Assembly: GCA_037043235.1 (NCBI GenBank)
Contig: JAWRVZ010000112.1
Span: 1,550,001 to 1,614,000, forward strand
DNA: 64,000 nucleotides
Reading direction: 5' to 3'
Origin: Rhodeus uyekii
Taxonomy: Eukaryota; Chordata; Actinopteri; Cypriniformes; Acheilognathidae
Each line of letters opens with the position of its first letter. Within the stretch, counting starts at the first letter, position 1. Positions 1 through 11,242 of this stretch are shown piece after piece. The translations under genes were made by a program, and so were the position numbers. The notes beneath the pieces are model-generated. The model was not told the DNA's origin and searched no databases. It saw nothing but the letters and a program-made list of their open reading frames with translations.

Positions 1-345
1 AGCATTCTGACCAGCTGCATCACTGTGTGGTACGGCGCCTGCAACGCATCCTGCCGCAAGGCACTGCAGCGCATAGTGAGAGCAGCTGAGAAGATCGTTG
101 GTGTCTCTCTCCCACCCCTCCAGGACATCTATAACACCCGCCTCTCCCGAAAAGCCCTTGCTATTGCTAGGGACCCCACCCACCCATCCCACAGCCTCTT
201 CAGTCTGCTGCCATCAGGGAGGAGACTACGCAGTCTCCAGGCACGGACCAACAGACTGAAGGACAGCTTCATACCCCAAGCTGTCAGGGCATTGAACTCT
301 CTCCCGACTCTGCCACCTCTCCCCTCTTCTGCACCAAGGACCTGA
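1..345 (+). mobile_element. LINE ORF2 3' end fragment (CR1/L2-like non-LTR retrotransposon)
   Basis: An open frame running in from the left edge encodes the C-terminal tail of a fish non-LTR retrotransposon polymerase. The tail has the usual block: Trp-Tyr-Gly followed by Arg-Lys-Ala-Leu-Gln-Arg, then a Leu-Pro-Ser-Gly-Arg-Arg motif and Arg-Leu-Lys-Asp-Ser-Phe near the end. The stop comes at about 343. The reverse transcriptase core is outside the window. It lies in the intron after rps21 exon 2, in the opposite orientation to that gene. Family assignment is from recalled similarity to fish CR1/L2-type elements; the clade is uncertain. Confidence 0.75.
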
Positions 346-361
346 TCTCTTTGACTGTGTC

Positions 362-506
362 TCAAACAGTAGAGTGTGGTTGCAACGCCAAGGTCATGGG
401 TTCGATTCCCAGGGAAAGTAAAAACTGTTTAGAAAGTCAATGTGTTTCTTGAATGCAATGTAAGTCGATTTTGATAAAGAGTCTGCCAAATGCACGTATG
501 TAAAAT
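362..506 (+). mobile_element. tRNA-derived SINE (V-SINE-like)
   Basis: A B-box-like GGTTCGATTCC at about 398-408 is followed by the characteristic teleost SINE tail (GTAAGTCG...GATAAAG.GTCTGCCAAATG) at about 461-495. The 5' A-box half is missing or degenerate, so this is a truncated SINE rather than a tRNA gene. It sits in rps21 intronic sequence. Confidence 0.7.
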
Positions 507-546
507 GTATATGATGAAAAATTAAATACATTTCATGTGAACTCAC

Positions 547-596
547 CATTTACGAGGGACGTACAGATCCACGAATTCACCAGCGTCGTTCTGCAT
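547..596 (-). CDS. rps21: ribosomal protein S21, first coding exon (partial gene)
   Basis: The minus strand encodes MQNDAGEFVDLYVPRK, the near-invariant N-terminus of eukaryotic small-subunit ribosomal protein eS21. The exon is bounded by an acceptor (GATACAG) just above 629 and a donor (GTGAGT) starting at 546. The last codon is split after TG, which fits the conserved Cys that follows Lys16. The 33 bases from 629 to 597 are 5' UTR. The remaining exons are not in this window and must lie to the left; only intron with SINE and LINE insertions is seen between 1 and 546. The protein is a structural component of the 40S subunit. The reading frame, start and both splice signals agree, so this is the most secure host gene call here. 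Confidence 0.93.
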
Positions 597-931
597 CTTG
601 ACTGTTAGATGACTGTCGATCAGCTCGGTCTGTATCAAACAATCAAATCAGTCAATCAAACAAGTTTATATAGCAGTCGAGGCTCATAATTTCAGACATT
701 TGTTTGAATCGGAGAGTGGACTGAAAGGCAGTGGCGAGGAGATGCGCTCCACATGTCGCGACTCGGCCCTCAGACACTTTTATACACGACAAAACCCGCG
801 GAAAACCACAAATAACTGAAGCGTGCTGTGTACAACAGTTTCGTGCATTGATGGAATACGGAAAGTCTTTTAAATGTTGGCTTAAAGAAGTAAAATGTAT
901 AATAGTATGGTAGAGCTCATGGTGTTCTTAC

Positions 932-973
932 CGAATATCACAAATGGCCGACGGGGAAAGGAAAGAGAAAGAG
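932..973 (-). other. rps21: rps21 non-coding exon 1 with 5'TOP start
   Basis: A donor (GGTAAGAA, intron starting at 931) ends a short exon that begins with a pyrimidine tract (CTCTTTCTCTTTCCTTTCC), the 5' terminal oligopyrimidine signature of ribosomal protein mRNAs. I place the start at about 973 from the first C of the tract. The intron to exon 2 is about 300 bases. TOP mRNAs are translationally controlled by the mTOR pathway (family knowledge). Confidence 0.75.
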
Positions 974-1005
974 TCAGGAAGTGACGTAAAAGGAAAGACA
1001 GAATA
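974..1005 (-). promoter_or_regulatory. rps21: rps21 core promoter
   Basis: Just upstream of the oligopyrimidine start the minus strand reads TTTTACGTCACTTCCTGA, an ATF/CRE-like TTACGTCA overlapping an ETS-like ACTTCC. There is no TATA box at the usual distance, as is common for ribosomal protein genes. Sites are by eye only. Confidence 0.45.
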
Positions 1006-1373
1006 AGAGCACATGCTCTTCTTTCAATAGATGAGATTTTTATCATTATTTTTTTTTTTAAACGATTGAGAACAAAATGAAAAATGTGACAAATACATGA
1101 CATCAGGAACAATAGAAATCAAGAAATATGTCACGAACGCAATATAAATTGAATAACTAAACTACATGCCAGAGGGTAAAACATAAAATAAACACACATA
1201 TTTCCAAAAAATGCATCTATAAAAAGAACACGTTATGCAAGGTAAAACATTGAAGGCAAACGATTTTTTGTTTTTTATGCCCATCAAGGATCATAGTCTA
1301 TCAGAAAAACGTACCTATAAAAACTTAGATTTGTGAAAACATTTTTTTTTCCAAGTATCAAGAACAAATTAAA
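1006..1373. other. non-coding spacer
   Basis: AT-rich sequence with short T and A runs. I see no gene, RNA or transposon end in it. Confidence 0.5.
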
Positions 1374-3524
1374 AATATAGCTGCTAGCAGCCATCACGGG
1401 GCCAAGCGCAAGGAGGGCATTAAATGTCATGCCGACATGACTGGCATCATCAGACCAACGGCAGTAAAAATCTAAAGACATTTCAATATGACTTAAGTCT
1501 AAATGGCTGAAAAACCAACAATACGGTCTTTAGCAATTCGATTTAATGGTTTATCGCATTCAACCAACAGGCAGCACTGTAACCAAATTGTAGTGTGTGG
1601 TACATTGAGAGTGTGGTGACATTGACACATGCAAAGTTTGCTTTCAATTGGGTAAACCATTGCTGACAGAGCACTAAAGTCAAGTGTTTGTTAAACATAG
1701 CATCTTATAAGAAAAATCGAAATGGCAGACGCTCAAAATGGCAGATATGGGAATATTTGGTATCACAGGACTCGGCATGACCCACTGGATCTAAAGAGAC
1801 AAGTTTCATGATTTTTGGCCAAAGGGTTCAGAAGTTATAAGCAAAAAAGTCAGTTTTTGATAACTCCTGACCACTAGGGGGCACAGCGCCAAAACTCTGC
1901 AGGTAGCCTCAAACCATGATTGACATAACACACACCTAGTCTGGTCAGAAAAGGCTAATGCATTGGGGAGATAAAGCCTCAATTTAATTTTGGCGACTTT
2001 TACCTCAGATTCTTTCGCGAGTTATTCGTAAACGGTTTGACGAATCAACTTTCTTTATATATCGTTTTGTCCACATTGTCTGGAGATGATGTGGTTCAAT
2101 TTTCGTGAACATCGGACGAACGGCCTAGGAGGAGTTCGACAAAGTAGGTTTTTCATAAAATTCAAAATGGCGGGAAAATTTTCATGACGGAAAATGACGT
2201 TATAGGGTGCAATCGAATCGGCTTGAGCCAAGGAATCAGTGGACAAAGGAATTTTGTTTCTAGCCCTTATGGTTCAAGAGTTATTAGCATAAATGTAAGT
2301 GTAACTTTGGACAGTTGGTGGCGCTAGAGAGATTGAGTTAGAGACTTCAATTTTGCTATGGTCAATGATTGGACTCTCCTTTATGAGTGTGCCAACTTTT
2401 TTTCATTTTCCCGCTTACGGTTCTATGGGCTGTCATAGACTTCAATGGCAGAAGAAGAATAATAATAAATATAGCTGCTAGCAGCCATCACGGGGCCAAG
2501 CGCAAGGAGGGCATTAAATGTCATGCCGACATGGCTGGCATCATCGGACCAACGGCAGTAAGAATCTAAAGACATTTCAATATGACTTAAGTCTAAATGG
2601 CTGAAAAATCAACAATACGGTCTTTAGTAATTCGATTTAATGGTTTATCACATTCAACCAACAGGCAGCGCTGTAACCAAATTGTAGTGTCAATTCGTGT
2701 GGTACATTGGGTAAATTGGGTAAACCATTGCTGACAGAGCACTAAAGTCATGTGTTTGTTAAACATAGCATCTTATAAGAAAAATCGAAATGGCAGACGC
2801 TCAAAATGGCCGATATGGGAATATTTGGTATCACAGGACTCGGCATGACCCACTGGATCTAAAGAGACCAGTTTCATGATTTTTGGACAAAGCGTTCAGG
2901 AGTTATAATCAAAAATGACAGTTTTTCATAACTCCTGACCACTAGGGGGCAGAGCGCCAAAACTCTGCAGGTAGCCTCAGACCATAATTGACATAACACA
3001 CACCTAGTTTGGTCAGAAAAGGCAAATGCATTACGGAGATAAAGCCTCAATTTCATTTTAGCGACTATTACCTCAGATTCTTTTGTGAGTTATTCGTAAA
3101 TGGTTTCACGAATCAACTTCCTTTATATACCGTTTTGTCCACATTGTCTGGAGATGATGTGGTTCAATTTTCGTTGAAATCGGAAAAACGGCCTAGGAGG
3201 AGTTCGAAAAAGTAGGTTTTTCATAAAATTCAAAATGGCGGGAAAATTTTCATGACGGAAAATGACGTCATAGGGTGCAATCGAATCGTCTTGAGCCAAG
3301 GAATCAGTGGACAAAAGAATTTTGTTTCTAGGACATACGGTTCAAAAGTTATTTATGTAAACGTGAGTGCAACTTTGGAGAGTTGGTGGCGCTATAGAGA
3401 TTGAGTTAGAGACTTCAATTTTGCTATGGTCAATGATTGGACTGTCCTTTATGAGTGTGCCAACTTTTTTTCATTTTCCCGCTTACGGTTCTATGGGCTG
3501 TCATAGACTTCAATGGCAGAAGAA

Positions 3525-3569
<45 letters not shown>
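3525..3569 (+). repeat. (AAT)n microsatellite inside the array
   Basis: About 15 AAT triplets between the purine-rich GAAGAAG stretch and the first terminal hairpin repeat of unit 2. Shorter versions occur at the same place in the other units. Confidence 0.9.
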
Positions 3570-3684
3570 GAACCGGAACAAAAACAATAGGTGCCTCCGC
3601 ACCTTCGGTGCTTGGCCCCTAATAATAATAAGAACCGGAACAAAAACAATAGGTGCCTCCGCACCTTCGGTGCTTGGCCCCTAA
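3568..3684 (+). repeat. duplicated 3' terminal hairpin module
   Basis: The 3' terminus of unit 2 (about 60 bases, from AAGAACCGG to CCCCTAA) is present twice in tandem (3568-3622 and 3630-3684). The second copy abuts the 5' end of unit 3 directly. The same doubling occurs at 9219-9332; unit 4 has one copy (7336-7390). Confidence 0.85.
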
Positions 3685-6600
3685 ATATAGCTGCTAGCAG
3701 CCATCACGGGGCCAAGCGCAAGGAGGGCATTAAATGTCATGCCGACATGGCTGGCATCATCAGACCAACAGCAGTAAGCATCTAAAGACATTTCAATATG
3801 ACTTAAGTCTAAATGGCTGAAAAATCATCAATACGGTCTTTAGTAATTCGATTTAATGGTTTATCACGTTCGAACAACAGGCAGCGCTGTAACCAAATTG
3901 TAGTGTCAATTCATGTGGTACATTGAGAGTGTGGTGACATTGACACATGCAAAGTTTGCTTTCAATTGGGTAAACCATTGCTGACAGAGCACTAAAGTCA
4001 TGTGTTTGTTAAACATAGCATCTTATAAGAAAAATCGAAATGGCAGACGCTCAAAATGGCCGATATGGGAAAATTTGGTATCACAGGACTCGGCATGACC
4101 CACTGGATCTAAAGACAGAAGTTTCATGATTTTTAGACAAAGCGTTCAGGAGTTATAATAAAAAATGTCAGTTTTTCATATCTCCTGACCACTAGGGGGC
4201 AGAGCGCCAAAACTCTGCAGGTAGCCTCAGACCGTGATTGACATAACACACACCTAGTTTGGTCAGAAAACGCTAATGCGTTGCGGAGATAAAGCCTCAA
4301 TTTAATTTTTGCGACCATTACGTCGGATTCCTTCGCGAGTTATTCGTAAACGGTTTGACATATCAACTTTCTTTGGATAAATTTTTGTCATGATGGTCTG
4401 GAGATGATGTGGTTTAATTTTGGTGAAAATTGGACAAACGGTCTGGGAGGAGTTCGAAAAAGTAGGTTTTTAAAGAAAAACAACATGGTGGACAAGAAGT
4501 TTGGCCGACTATGACAAATTTGGTATCTGTGTTCTCGGTTTGACCCAAGGAACGTAGAAAGATAATTTGTTTTACCATAGGTTAACACACTCAAAAGTTA
4601 TTAGCATATTTGTAAATTTGGTTATAATTTTTGACCACAAGGGGGTGCTGCTTCGAAACTTTTTGAGTCGTATCAAGGTTAGGTGCCGAAGACACATATT
4701 GAGTTTCGTAACGATACGCCAATATCTTTTTTAAATATAGCAATTTATGACAATATTCAAAATGGCCGACGCTAAAAATGGCCGATATGGGAAAATTTGG
4801 TATCGCACGACTCGGCATGACCCACTGGATCTAAAGAGACCAGTTTCATGATTTTTGGCCAAAGGGTTCAGAAGTTATAAGCAAAAAAGTCAGTTTTTCA
4901 TAACTCCTGACCACTAGGGGGCACAGCGCCAAAACTCTTCAGGTAGCCTCAGACCATGATTGACATAACACACACCTAGTTTGGTCAGAAAAGGCTAATG
5001 CATTGCGGAGATAAAGCCTCAATTTCATTTTGGCGACTTTTACCTCAGATTCTTTTGCGAGTTATTCGTAAACGGTTTGACGAATCAACTTTCTTTATAT
5101 ATCGTTTTGTCCACATTGTCTGGAAATGATGTGGTTAAATTTTCGTGAAAATCGGACAAACGGCCTAGGAGGAGTTCGAAAAAGTAGGTTTTTCTTAAAA
5201 TTCAAAATGGCGGGAAAATTTTCATGACGGAAAATGACGTCATAGGGTGCAATCGAATCGTCTTGAGCCAAGGAATCAGTGGACAAAAGAATTTTGTTTC
5301 TAGGACATACGGTTCAAAAGTTATTTACGTAAACTTGAGTGCAACTTTGGACAGTTGGTGGCGCTTTAGAGATTGAGTTAGAGACTTCAATTTTGCTATG
5401 GTCAATGATTGGACTGTCCTTTATGAGTGTGCCAACTTTTTTTCATTTTCCCGCTTACGGTTCTATGGGCTGTCATAGACTTCAATGGCAGAAGAAAAAG
5501 AATAATAATAATAAATATAGCTGCTAGCAGCCATCACGGGGCCAAGCGCAAGGAGGGCATTAAATGTCATGCCGACATGGCTGGCAGCATCAGACCAACG
5601 GCAGTAAGCATCTAAAGACATTTCAATATGACTAAATGGCTGAAAAATCAACAATACGGTCTTTAGTAATTTGATTTAATGGTTTATCACATTCAACCAA
5701 CAGGCAGCGCTGTAACCAAATTGTAGTGTCAATTCATGTGGTACATTGAGAGTGTGGTGACATTGACACATGCAAAGTTTGCTTTCAATAGGGTAAACCA
5801 TTGCTGACAGAGCACTAAAGTCATGTGTTTGTTAAACATAGCATCTTATAAGAAAAATCGAAATGGCAGACGCTCAAAATGGCCGATATGGGAAAATTTG
5901 GTATCACAGGGCTCGGCATGACCCACTGGATCTAAAGACAGCAGTTTCATGATTTTTAGACAAAGCGTTCAGGAGTTATAATCAAAAATGTCAGTTTTTT
6001 TATATCTCCTGACCACTAGGGGGCAGAGCGCCAAAACTCTGCAGGTAGCCTCAGACCATGATTGACATAACACACACCTAGTTTGGTCAGAAAACACTAA
6101 TGCGTTGCGGAGATAAAGCCTCAATTTCATTTTTGCGACCATTACGTCGGATTCTTTCGCGAGTTATTCGTAAACGGTTTTACATATCAACTTTCTTTGG
6201 ATAACTTTTTGTCATGATGGTCTGGAGATGATGTGGTTTAATTTTGGTGAAAATTGGACAAACGGTCTGGGAGGAGTTCGAAAAAGTAGGTTTTTAAAGA
6301 AAAACAACATGGTGGACAAGAAGTTTGGCCGACTATGACAAATTTGGTATCTGTGTTCTCGGTTTGACCCAAGGAACGTATAAAGATAATTTGTTTTACC
6401 ATAGGTTAACGCACTCAAAAGTTATTACCATATTTGTAAGTTTGGTTATAATTTTTGACCACAAGGGGGTGCTGCCTCGAAACTTTTTGAGTCGTATCAA
6501 GGTTAGGTGCCGAAGACACATATTGAGTTTCGTAACGATACGCTAATATCTTTGTTAAATATAGCAATTTATGACAATATTCAAAATGGCCGACGCTCAA

Positions 6601-9332
6601 AATGGCCGATATGGGAAAATTTGGTATCGCACGACTCGGCATGATGCACTGAATCTAAAGAGACCAGTTTTATTATTTTTGGCCAAAGCGTTCAGAAGTT
6701 ATAAGCAAATATCTAACTTTTTCATATCTCCTGACCACTAGGGGGCACAGCGCCAAAACTCTGCAGGTAGCCTCAGATCATGATTGACATAACACACACC
6801 TAGTTGGGTCAGAAAACGCTAATGCGTTGCGGAGATAAAGCCTCAATTTCATTTTTGCGACCATTACGCCGGATTCTTTCGCGAGTTATTCGTAAACGGT
6901 TTGACATATCAACTTTCTTTGGATAACTTTTTGTCCACATGGTCTGGAGATGATGTGGTTCAATTTTCGTTGAAATCGGAAAAACGGCCTAGGAGGAGTT
7001 CGAAAAAGTAGGTTTTTCATAAAATTCAAAATGGCGGGAAAAATTTAATGACGGAAAATGACGTCATAGGGTGCAATCGAATCGTCTTGAGCCAAGGAAT
7101 CAGTGGACATGAGAATTTTGTTTCTAGGTCATACGGTTCAAAAGTTATTAGCATAAACGTTAGTTCAACTTTGGACAGTTGGTGGCGCTAGAGATATTGA
7201 GTTAGAGACTTCAAATTTGTTATTGTCAATGATTGGACTGTCCTTAATGAGTGTGCCAACTTTCATCATTTTCCCGCATACGGTTCTATGGCCTGCCATA
7301 GACTCCCATGGCGGAAGCGGAAGAAGAATAATAATAAGAACCGGAACAAAAACAATAGGTGCCTCCGCACCTTCGGTGCTTGGCCCCTAATAATAAATAT
7401 AGCTGCAAGCAGCCATGACGGGGCCAAGCACAAGGAGGGCATTAAATGTCTTATTAAAATGGCTGGCAAAATCAGACCAATGGCAGTAAGCATCTAAAGA
7501 CATGTCAGTATGACTTCATTCTAAATGGCTGAAAAATCAATACGGTCTTTAGTAATTCGATTTAACGGTTTATCATGTTCGACCAACAGGCGGCGCTGTA
7601 ACCAAATTGATGTGTCAAATCATGTGGTATGTCCAGAGTGGTGAGGTGACAATGACACATGCAAAGTTTGGTGTCAATTGGGTAAACCATTGCTGACAGA
7701 GCATAAAAGTCATGTGTTTGTTAAGCATAGCATTTCATAACAAAATTCTAAACAACTGACGCTCAAATTGGCCGATATGGGAAAATTTGGTATCGCACGA
7801 CTCGGCATGATGCACTGAATCTAAAGAGACCAGTTTCATGACTTTTGGCCAAAGCGTTCAAAAGTTAAGAGCAAAAGTGTCTCTTTTTAAATATCTTCAG
7901 ACCACTAGGGGGCACTGTGCCAAAACTCAGCAGGTAGTTTCAGATCATGATTGCCATGACAGGCACCTAGTTTGGTCAGAATACGCTAATGCGTTTTAGA
8001 GATATAGCCTCTATTTCATTTTGGTCTCTATTTTGTCGAATTCTTTCAATTCTTTCTTCAAAATTTCCTAAGCGAAACATCTTGATTTTAATAACTTTTT
8101 GTCAGCATGGTCTGAAGATGATACGATTAAATTTTGGTGAAAATCGGACGAACGGTCTGGGAGGAGTTCGAAAAAGTAGGTTTTTAAAGAAAAACAATAT
8201 GGCGGACAGGACGTTTAGCCAACTATGACAAATTTGGTATCCATGTTCTCGGCTTGAACCAAGGAACATATTAAGACAATTTGTTTTACCATATGTTAAC
8301 GTAATCCAAAGTTATTAGCATATTTGTAAATTTGGTTATAACTTTTGACCACAAGGTGGCGCTGCCTCGAAACTTTTTGTGTAGTTTCAGTCCAAGGTGC
8401 CGAAGACACATACCGAGTTTCGTCACAATATGCCAATGTGTTCGTTAAATATAGCATTTTATGACAAAATTCAAAATGGCCGACGCGCAAAACAGCCGAT
8501 ATGAGAAAATTAGCTATCGCACGAACCGGCATGATGCACTGAATCTAAAGAGACCAGTTTTATGATTTTTGGCCAAAGCGTTCAGGAATTATAGGCAAGA
8601 ATGTCATTTTTTCATAACTCCTGACCACTAGGGGGCACAGGGCCAAAACTCTGCAGGTAGCCTCAGACCATGATTGACATAACACACACCTAGTTTGGTC
8701 TGAATACGCTAATGTGTTTCGGAGATAAAGCCTCAATTTCATTTTTGCGACCATTACGTCGGATTCTTTCGTAAGTTATTCGTAAACTGTTTGATGAATC
8801 AACTTTCTTTTGATAACTTTTTGTCAGCATGGTCTGGAGATAACGTGGTTCAATTTTCGTGAAAATCGGACAAACGGCCTAGGAGGAGTTCGAAAAAGTA
8901 GGTTTTTCATAAAATTCAAAATGGCGGAAAAAATTTCATGACGGAAAATGACGTCAAAGGGTGCAATCGCATCGTCATGAGCCAAGGATTCAGTGGACAT
9001 AAGAATTTTGTTTCTAGGCCTTGTGGTTCAAAAGTTATTAACGTAAACGTGATTGCAGATTTGGACATGTGGTGGCGCTAGAGAGATTGAGTTAGAGACT
9101 TCAATTTTGCTATGGTCAATGTTTGGACTGTCCTCTATGAGTGTGCCAAATTGTTATCATTTTCCCGCAAACGGTTCTATGGGCTGCCATAGACTTCCAT
9201 GGCGGAAGAAGAAGAAAAAAGAACCGGAACAAAAACAATAGGTGCCTCCGCACCTTCGGTGCTTGGCCCCTAATAATAAGAACCGGAACAAAAACAATAG
9301 GTGCCTCCGCACCTTCGGTGCTTGGCCCCTAA

Positions 9333-9954
9333 ATATATTGGATGTGAAGATTTGAGTTGTGATAAATGAAAATACTGTATTATTAAAGGTGTTAATGCAG
9401 ATTCTGACTTTTTTTGAGACAGAGATGGGTACATAGCTCGTTCCAGAAAGCTTTAACACAAACACGTTCATAAATGAACAGAAGAGATGTTTCTTCTCCT
9501 TAGAGCCGAAATCATGGGAAACCTTACAAACAAAACCTTGTAAAACTAAATATAATATAATCTTGAAATTGCAAGGAAAAAGTCAGAATTGTGAGAGTCG
9601 CAATCAATACTTTTTTTTTTAATTTCCGTGGCGGAAACAAGAACGCAAACAAACTAACAAACAAAACACTGACAAGTCAGAATCATGAGATAAAAAAGTT
9701 TTTAATGCTTTATCCCTAGGCGAAAACAAGCTTACACATCTTCCAGATTAGTAGAAAGAAAACATCCAGATACATTTGAGTGCTTATTGTATTATGGTAT
9801 GTCTATTTTTTATTTAATATCTTTAAATGGCATTTCTTAAAAAGAAATTGGCAAAAAATGGCTGTCATTTCTTTATTAGTGTCTAAAAACATTTCTAAAA
9901 ATCTAAAGAACCCCTTTTTCCCTCTGAAGGTTCTTTATGTAACCTTTAATAAAG
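9333..9954. other. non-coding spacer
   Basis: AT-rich unique-looking sequence between the tandem array and the LTR element. No gene recognised. Confidence 0.5.
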
Positions 9955-9958
9955 AACC

Positions 9959-10591
9959 TGAGGGATTAAATATTTTACATGTTTTTGAATAATTTATATA
10001 TTGGTCATAGTGTGTTATTATTTATGTATATGTGTGTTTGGCCTGCTTGAATACTGTAAACTGAAGGGAACGATAGTTTAAAAGGTTCAAATTGTGCTGA
10101 AGTGTTCATTCCTGATTCAATCATGAAGTTAATGTTTTGTAACTAATCTTTCTTTACTAAACAAAGAACAATGCACCCAGAGTGGCTGTAACTCTCTGTT
10201 CACCAGAAAAGATTCAATTAGCAAGAGACGGGGAAAGGGGGGTTCTTGTTTTCTGTTCTGTGCAGACTGCTGATTAGTATGGAGTAACCTGGGATGAAGG
10301 AATCAACCTGATAACACTGATTGCTCCGGGCAACAGTCACTGTATGGAGAGGTGGACTCAAGGGAGATCAAGAATATAAATAATGTTGATTGCGCTTTGT
10401 AAGACATTCTGGACTGCCCAGATGTCATGTTTGTGGTAGTACTGCAATCCTGAGCTCAGCAAAGGCAAATTCTGATTCTTTTATAATAAATCTGTAAGTT
10501 AATTTTATTACCGGACATCGTGTCTCATTCTTTGGCGAATCCAACGAACCGGGGGGGATAAGGGTCGAGAGAGACGCCAAAAATCCCAACA
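9959..10591 (+). repeat. 5' LTR
   Basis: 633 bp, TG...CA. TATAAA at 10375-10380 and AATAAA at 10485-10490 place U3, R and U5 in that order, so transcription would start near 10405 and run rightward. The G-rich run near 10550 and the end match the 3' copy exactly. Confidence 0.92.
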
Positions 10592-10594
10592 ATT

Positions 10595-10613
10595 TGGAGG
10601 GGGCACCCGGATT
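10595..10613 (+). promoter_or_regulatory. primer binding site, tRNA-Cys
   Basis: TGGAGGGGGCACCCGGATT begins 3 bases after the LTR and is the complement of the CCA-tailed 3' end of vertebrate tRNA-Cys(GCA), 19 bases in a row by recall of that tRNA. Cys priming is uncommon among retroviruses as far as I know. Confidence 0.8.
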
Positions 10614-10807
10614 CGCCTCGAGACAGGACCTCGCGCTGGAGGACATTCCAGTTTCAACCACTCTATAGAGCATAGAACTAGGTAAGCAGTCACCTTTTTC
10701 ATAAAAGTACTGCACGATTGGCAAATACCAAATTTAACGGTTGAAACTGGCGTGAATACCAGGTTTTGCTAAGAAAATTTTAAATCAGAATCAGAAATTG
10801 CCTGGGG

Positions 10808-11242
10808 GGTAAAACTGTTGTGAAAATTCCTGGCATGGTTAGAGATTGAGAATATCCCGGCGTGGTTTAAATTTGCTGTAAAGTAAAAACTGTTGTGAAA
10901 ATTCCTGGCATGGTTAGAGATTGAGAATATCCCGGCGTGGTTTAAATTTGCTGTAAAGTAAAAACTGTTGTGAAATTCCTGGCATGGTTGGAGGTTGAGA
11001 ATATCCTGGCATGGTTTAAAGTTTCTGTAAAGATAGAGCTTTTGTGAAATTCAAGATACCTCTGTGAAAATTCCCGGCGTGGTTTACAGTGTTTTACAAG
11101 GAGGGACAGAAATTTTGTGAAATTCAAGATATCCCTGTGAAAATTCCCGGCGTGGTTTACAGGGTTTTACAAGGAGGGACAGAAATTTTGTGAAATTCAA
11201 GATATCTCGGTGAAAATTCCCGGCGTGGTTTACAGTGTTTAC
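10808..11242 (+). repeat. tandem repeats in the leader of the LTR element
   Basis: Three units of about 76 bp (TTCCTGGCATGGTTAGAGAT core; 10808-11034) run into three units of 73 bp (ATTCCCGGCGTGGTTTACAG core; 11035-11242). The two sets share the GGCGTGGTTTA module and are probably derived from one another. Confidence 0.85.

Larger units (their letters stand above)
1871..8638 (+). promoter_or_regulatory. eight CTCF-like motifs, all in the same orientation
   Basis: CCACTAGGGGGCAC or CCACTAGGGGGCAG occurs at 1871-1884, 2939-2952, 4189-4202, 4911-4924, 6013-6026, 6735-6748, 7902-7915 and 8625-8638. All match the CTCF core CCASYAGRKGGCRS at every position. Weaker relatives (CCACAAGGTGGCGC at 8349, CCACAAGGGGGTGC near 4634 and 6459) lie between them. 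The motif belongs to the internal part of the repeat, so its multiplication follows the array. Binding is not shown. Confidence 0.5.
1374..9332 (+). mobile_element. head-to-tail array of five non-autonomous elements, Helitron/Helentron-like
   Basis: Five related units begin at 1374, 2468, 3684, 5514 and 7396, each with AATATAGCTGC.AGCAGCCAT.ACGGGGCCAAGC. The first two are about 1.1-1.2 kb, the last three 1.83-1.94 kb because an internal segment of about 0.7 kb is repeated. Where complete, units end in GAACCGGAACAAAAACAATAG and a hairpin (GCACC-TTC-GGTGC) followed by TTGGCCCCTAA. GGGGCCAAGCAC near the start is the reverse complement of GTGCTTGGCCCC at the end, and the start itself carries a palindrome (GCTGC.AGCAGC). 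The CTAA terminus after a hairpin, the subterminal inverted repeats and the tandem multimers fit rolling-circle elements. The 5' end does not match the canonical TC. No long ORF is present, so replication proteins must come from elsewhere. Superfamily assignment is inference. Confidence 0.6.

Noticed and set aside
362..410. Possible tRNA gene (B-box GGTTCGATTCC)
   Set aside because: No A box or cloverleaf; the downstream tail is that of a SINE.
2055..5286. Similar 63-codon minus-strand frames (2055-2246, 3123-3314, 5095-5286)
   Set aside because: They are conserved only because the DNA repeat is; changes between copies do not favour synonymous sites and the other copies are not open.
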